Assembly (NCBI GenBank): GCA_002441345.1
Contig: DJVU01000033.1
Span: 1-5,643 of the forward strand
Reading direction: 5' to 3'
DNA from: Bacteroidales bacterium UBA6248
GTDB lineage: Bacteria > Bacteroidota > Bacteroidia > Bacteroidales > Lentimicrobiaceae
Length of the DNA: 5,643 nucleotides
Under the pieces are notes generated by a model. That model ran no database searches. It was not told where the DNA came from and worked only from the letters and a program-made list of their open reading frames with translations. This document shows, piece by piece, positions 5,458-5,643 of this stretch. Both the position numbers and the translations under genes were made by a program. Positions within the stretch are counted from its first letter, which is position 1. The number at the start of each line of letters is the position of its first letter.

Positions 5458-5521
5458 GGGAGGAAAGAAGAGGATTAGAAGATTGAGGTTTGGATATCCA
5501 TCTCTCGGAAACTATCCCGAC

Positions 5522-5641
5522 TTAAACAATTCTTATGCCCGTTTCTAAAATCTCTTTGACGAAGTAATCGCTGTCGTTGAAGTCTTCAGGGCGGTACGGC
5601 ATCGGCGATATATCACTATTTACTTGCAACGTAATTTTACG
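5522..5641 (-). CDS. C-terminal end of a probable nucleotidyltransferase-domain protein (partial)
   Basis: An open frame enters from the right edge and ends at TAA (5522-5524), giving 39 residues in two stretches: RKITLQVNSDISPMPYRPED, then FNDSDYFVKEILETGIRIV. The pattern of an acidic beta-strand, P-Y-PEDF, F..EI...GI.I at the very C-terminus is like that of stand-alone nucleotidyltransferase-domain proteins (MNT-like, Pol beta superfamily). There the strand carries the third catalytic acid and the protein ends shortly after EI...GI. The catalytic GS..D.D part would lie outside the window, so this cannot be confirmed here. Such proteins are often the antitoxin or toxin half of HEPN-MNT pairs. 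The gene is separated from the hemopexin-peptidase gene by 352 bases containing a promoter candidate, so it is probably a separate transcription unit. Confidence is moderate for a real gene and lower for the family. Confidence 0.5.
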   Translation of the reverse strand, partial: RKITLQVNSDISPMPYRPEDFNDSDYFVKEILETGIRIV

Positions 5642-5643
5642 GA

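Larger units (their letters stand above)
5170..5521. other. 352-base intergenic region
   Basis: This is the only stretch over 300 bases without a secure gene. From high to low coordinates it holds the perfect 10-base palindrome TGGATATCCA (5491-5500), a purine-rich tract (about 5403-5487 on the plus strand) including the heptad repeat (5409-5457), a promoter candidate (5375-5403), a possible 45-codon ORF (5235-5372), an AT-rich imperfect hairpin (5239-5262, one bulge) and the ribosome binding site for the hemopexin-peptidase gene (5178-5183). No convincing terminator with a T-run follows the nucleotidyltransferase-like gene. Confidence 0.8.

Noticed and set aside
1..5643. Transposons, tRNA or rRNA genes
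   Set aside because: No transposase motif, terminal inverted repeats, tRNA cloverleaf or rRNA core sequence was seen on either strand.

Overview
The window reads as bacterial chromosome or plasmid DNA. Every gene I can support lies on the minus strand, so transcription runs from high to low coordinates. Shine-Dalgarno sequences are strong (AAAGGAGGT, AGGAGG, AAGGAG) and base composition is moderate. Nothing seen fixes the organism. A heptanucleotide repeat (GTGAA plus two bases) in the upstream intergenic region and the photopexin-like and chitosanase-like domains are compatible with several Firmicutes or Proteobacteria, and I do not commit further.

Layout in transcription order. At 5641-5522 is the last 39 residues of a gene entering from the right, resembling the C-terminal end of nucleotidyltransferase-domain proteins. 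A 352-base intergenic stretch (5521-5170) follows, with a purine-rich heptad repeat, a good sigma70-type promoter candidate and a possible 45-codon ORF. At 5169-3898 is a protein with four hemopexin repeats of exactly 53 residues fused to an HExxH zinc-peptidase-like domain. At 3839-3765 is a 24-residue ORF with an excellent ribosome binding site. At 3607-2021 and 1900-344 are two full-length paralogues (528 and 518 aa) of a family I cannot name. They share an RPWF...SDGG-PP-G-P-YP core. At 309-1 is the N-terminal 103 residues of a GH46 chitosanase/lysozyme-like protein that runs off the left end.

The short gaps (34-157 bases) and common strand suggest one or two operons, with the hemopexin-peptidase gene first. 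Three of the main products carry domains normally associated with extracellular substrates (protein binding and proteolysis, amino-sugar polymer cleavage), yet none of the four has an N-terminal signal peptide. My working inference is a cell-associated or lysis-released complex in which the two paralogues are structural, binding or possibly membrane-acting subunits and the other two are enzymes. That is a hypothesis from gene content and has no direct demonstration in the sequence.
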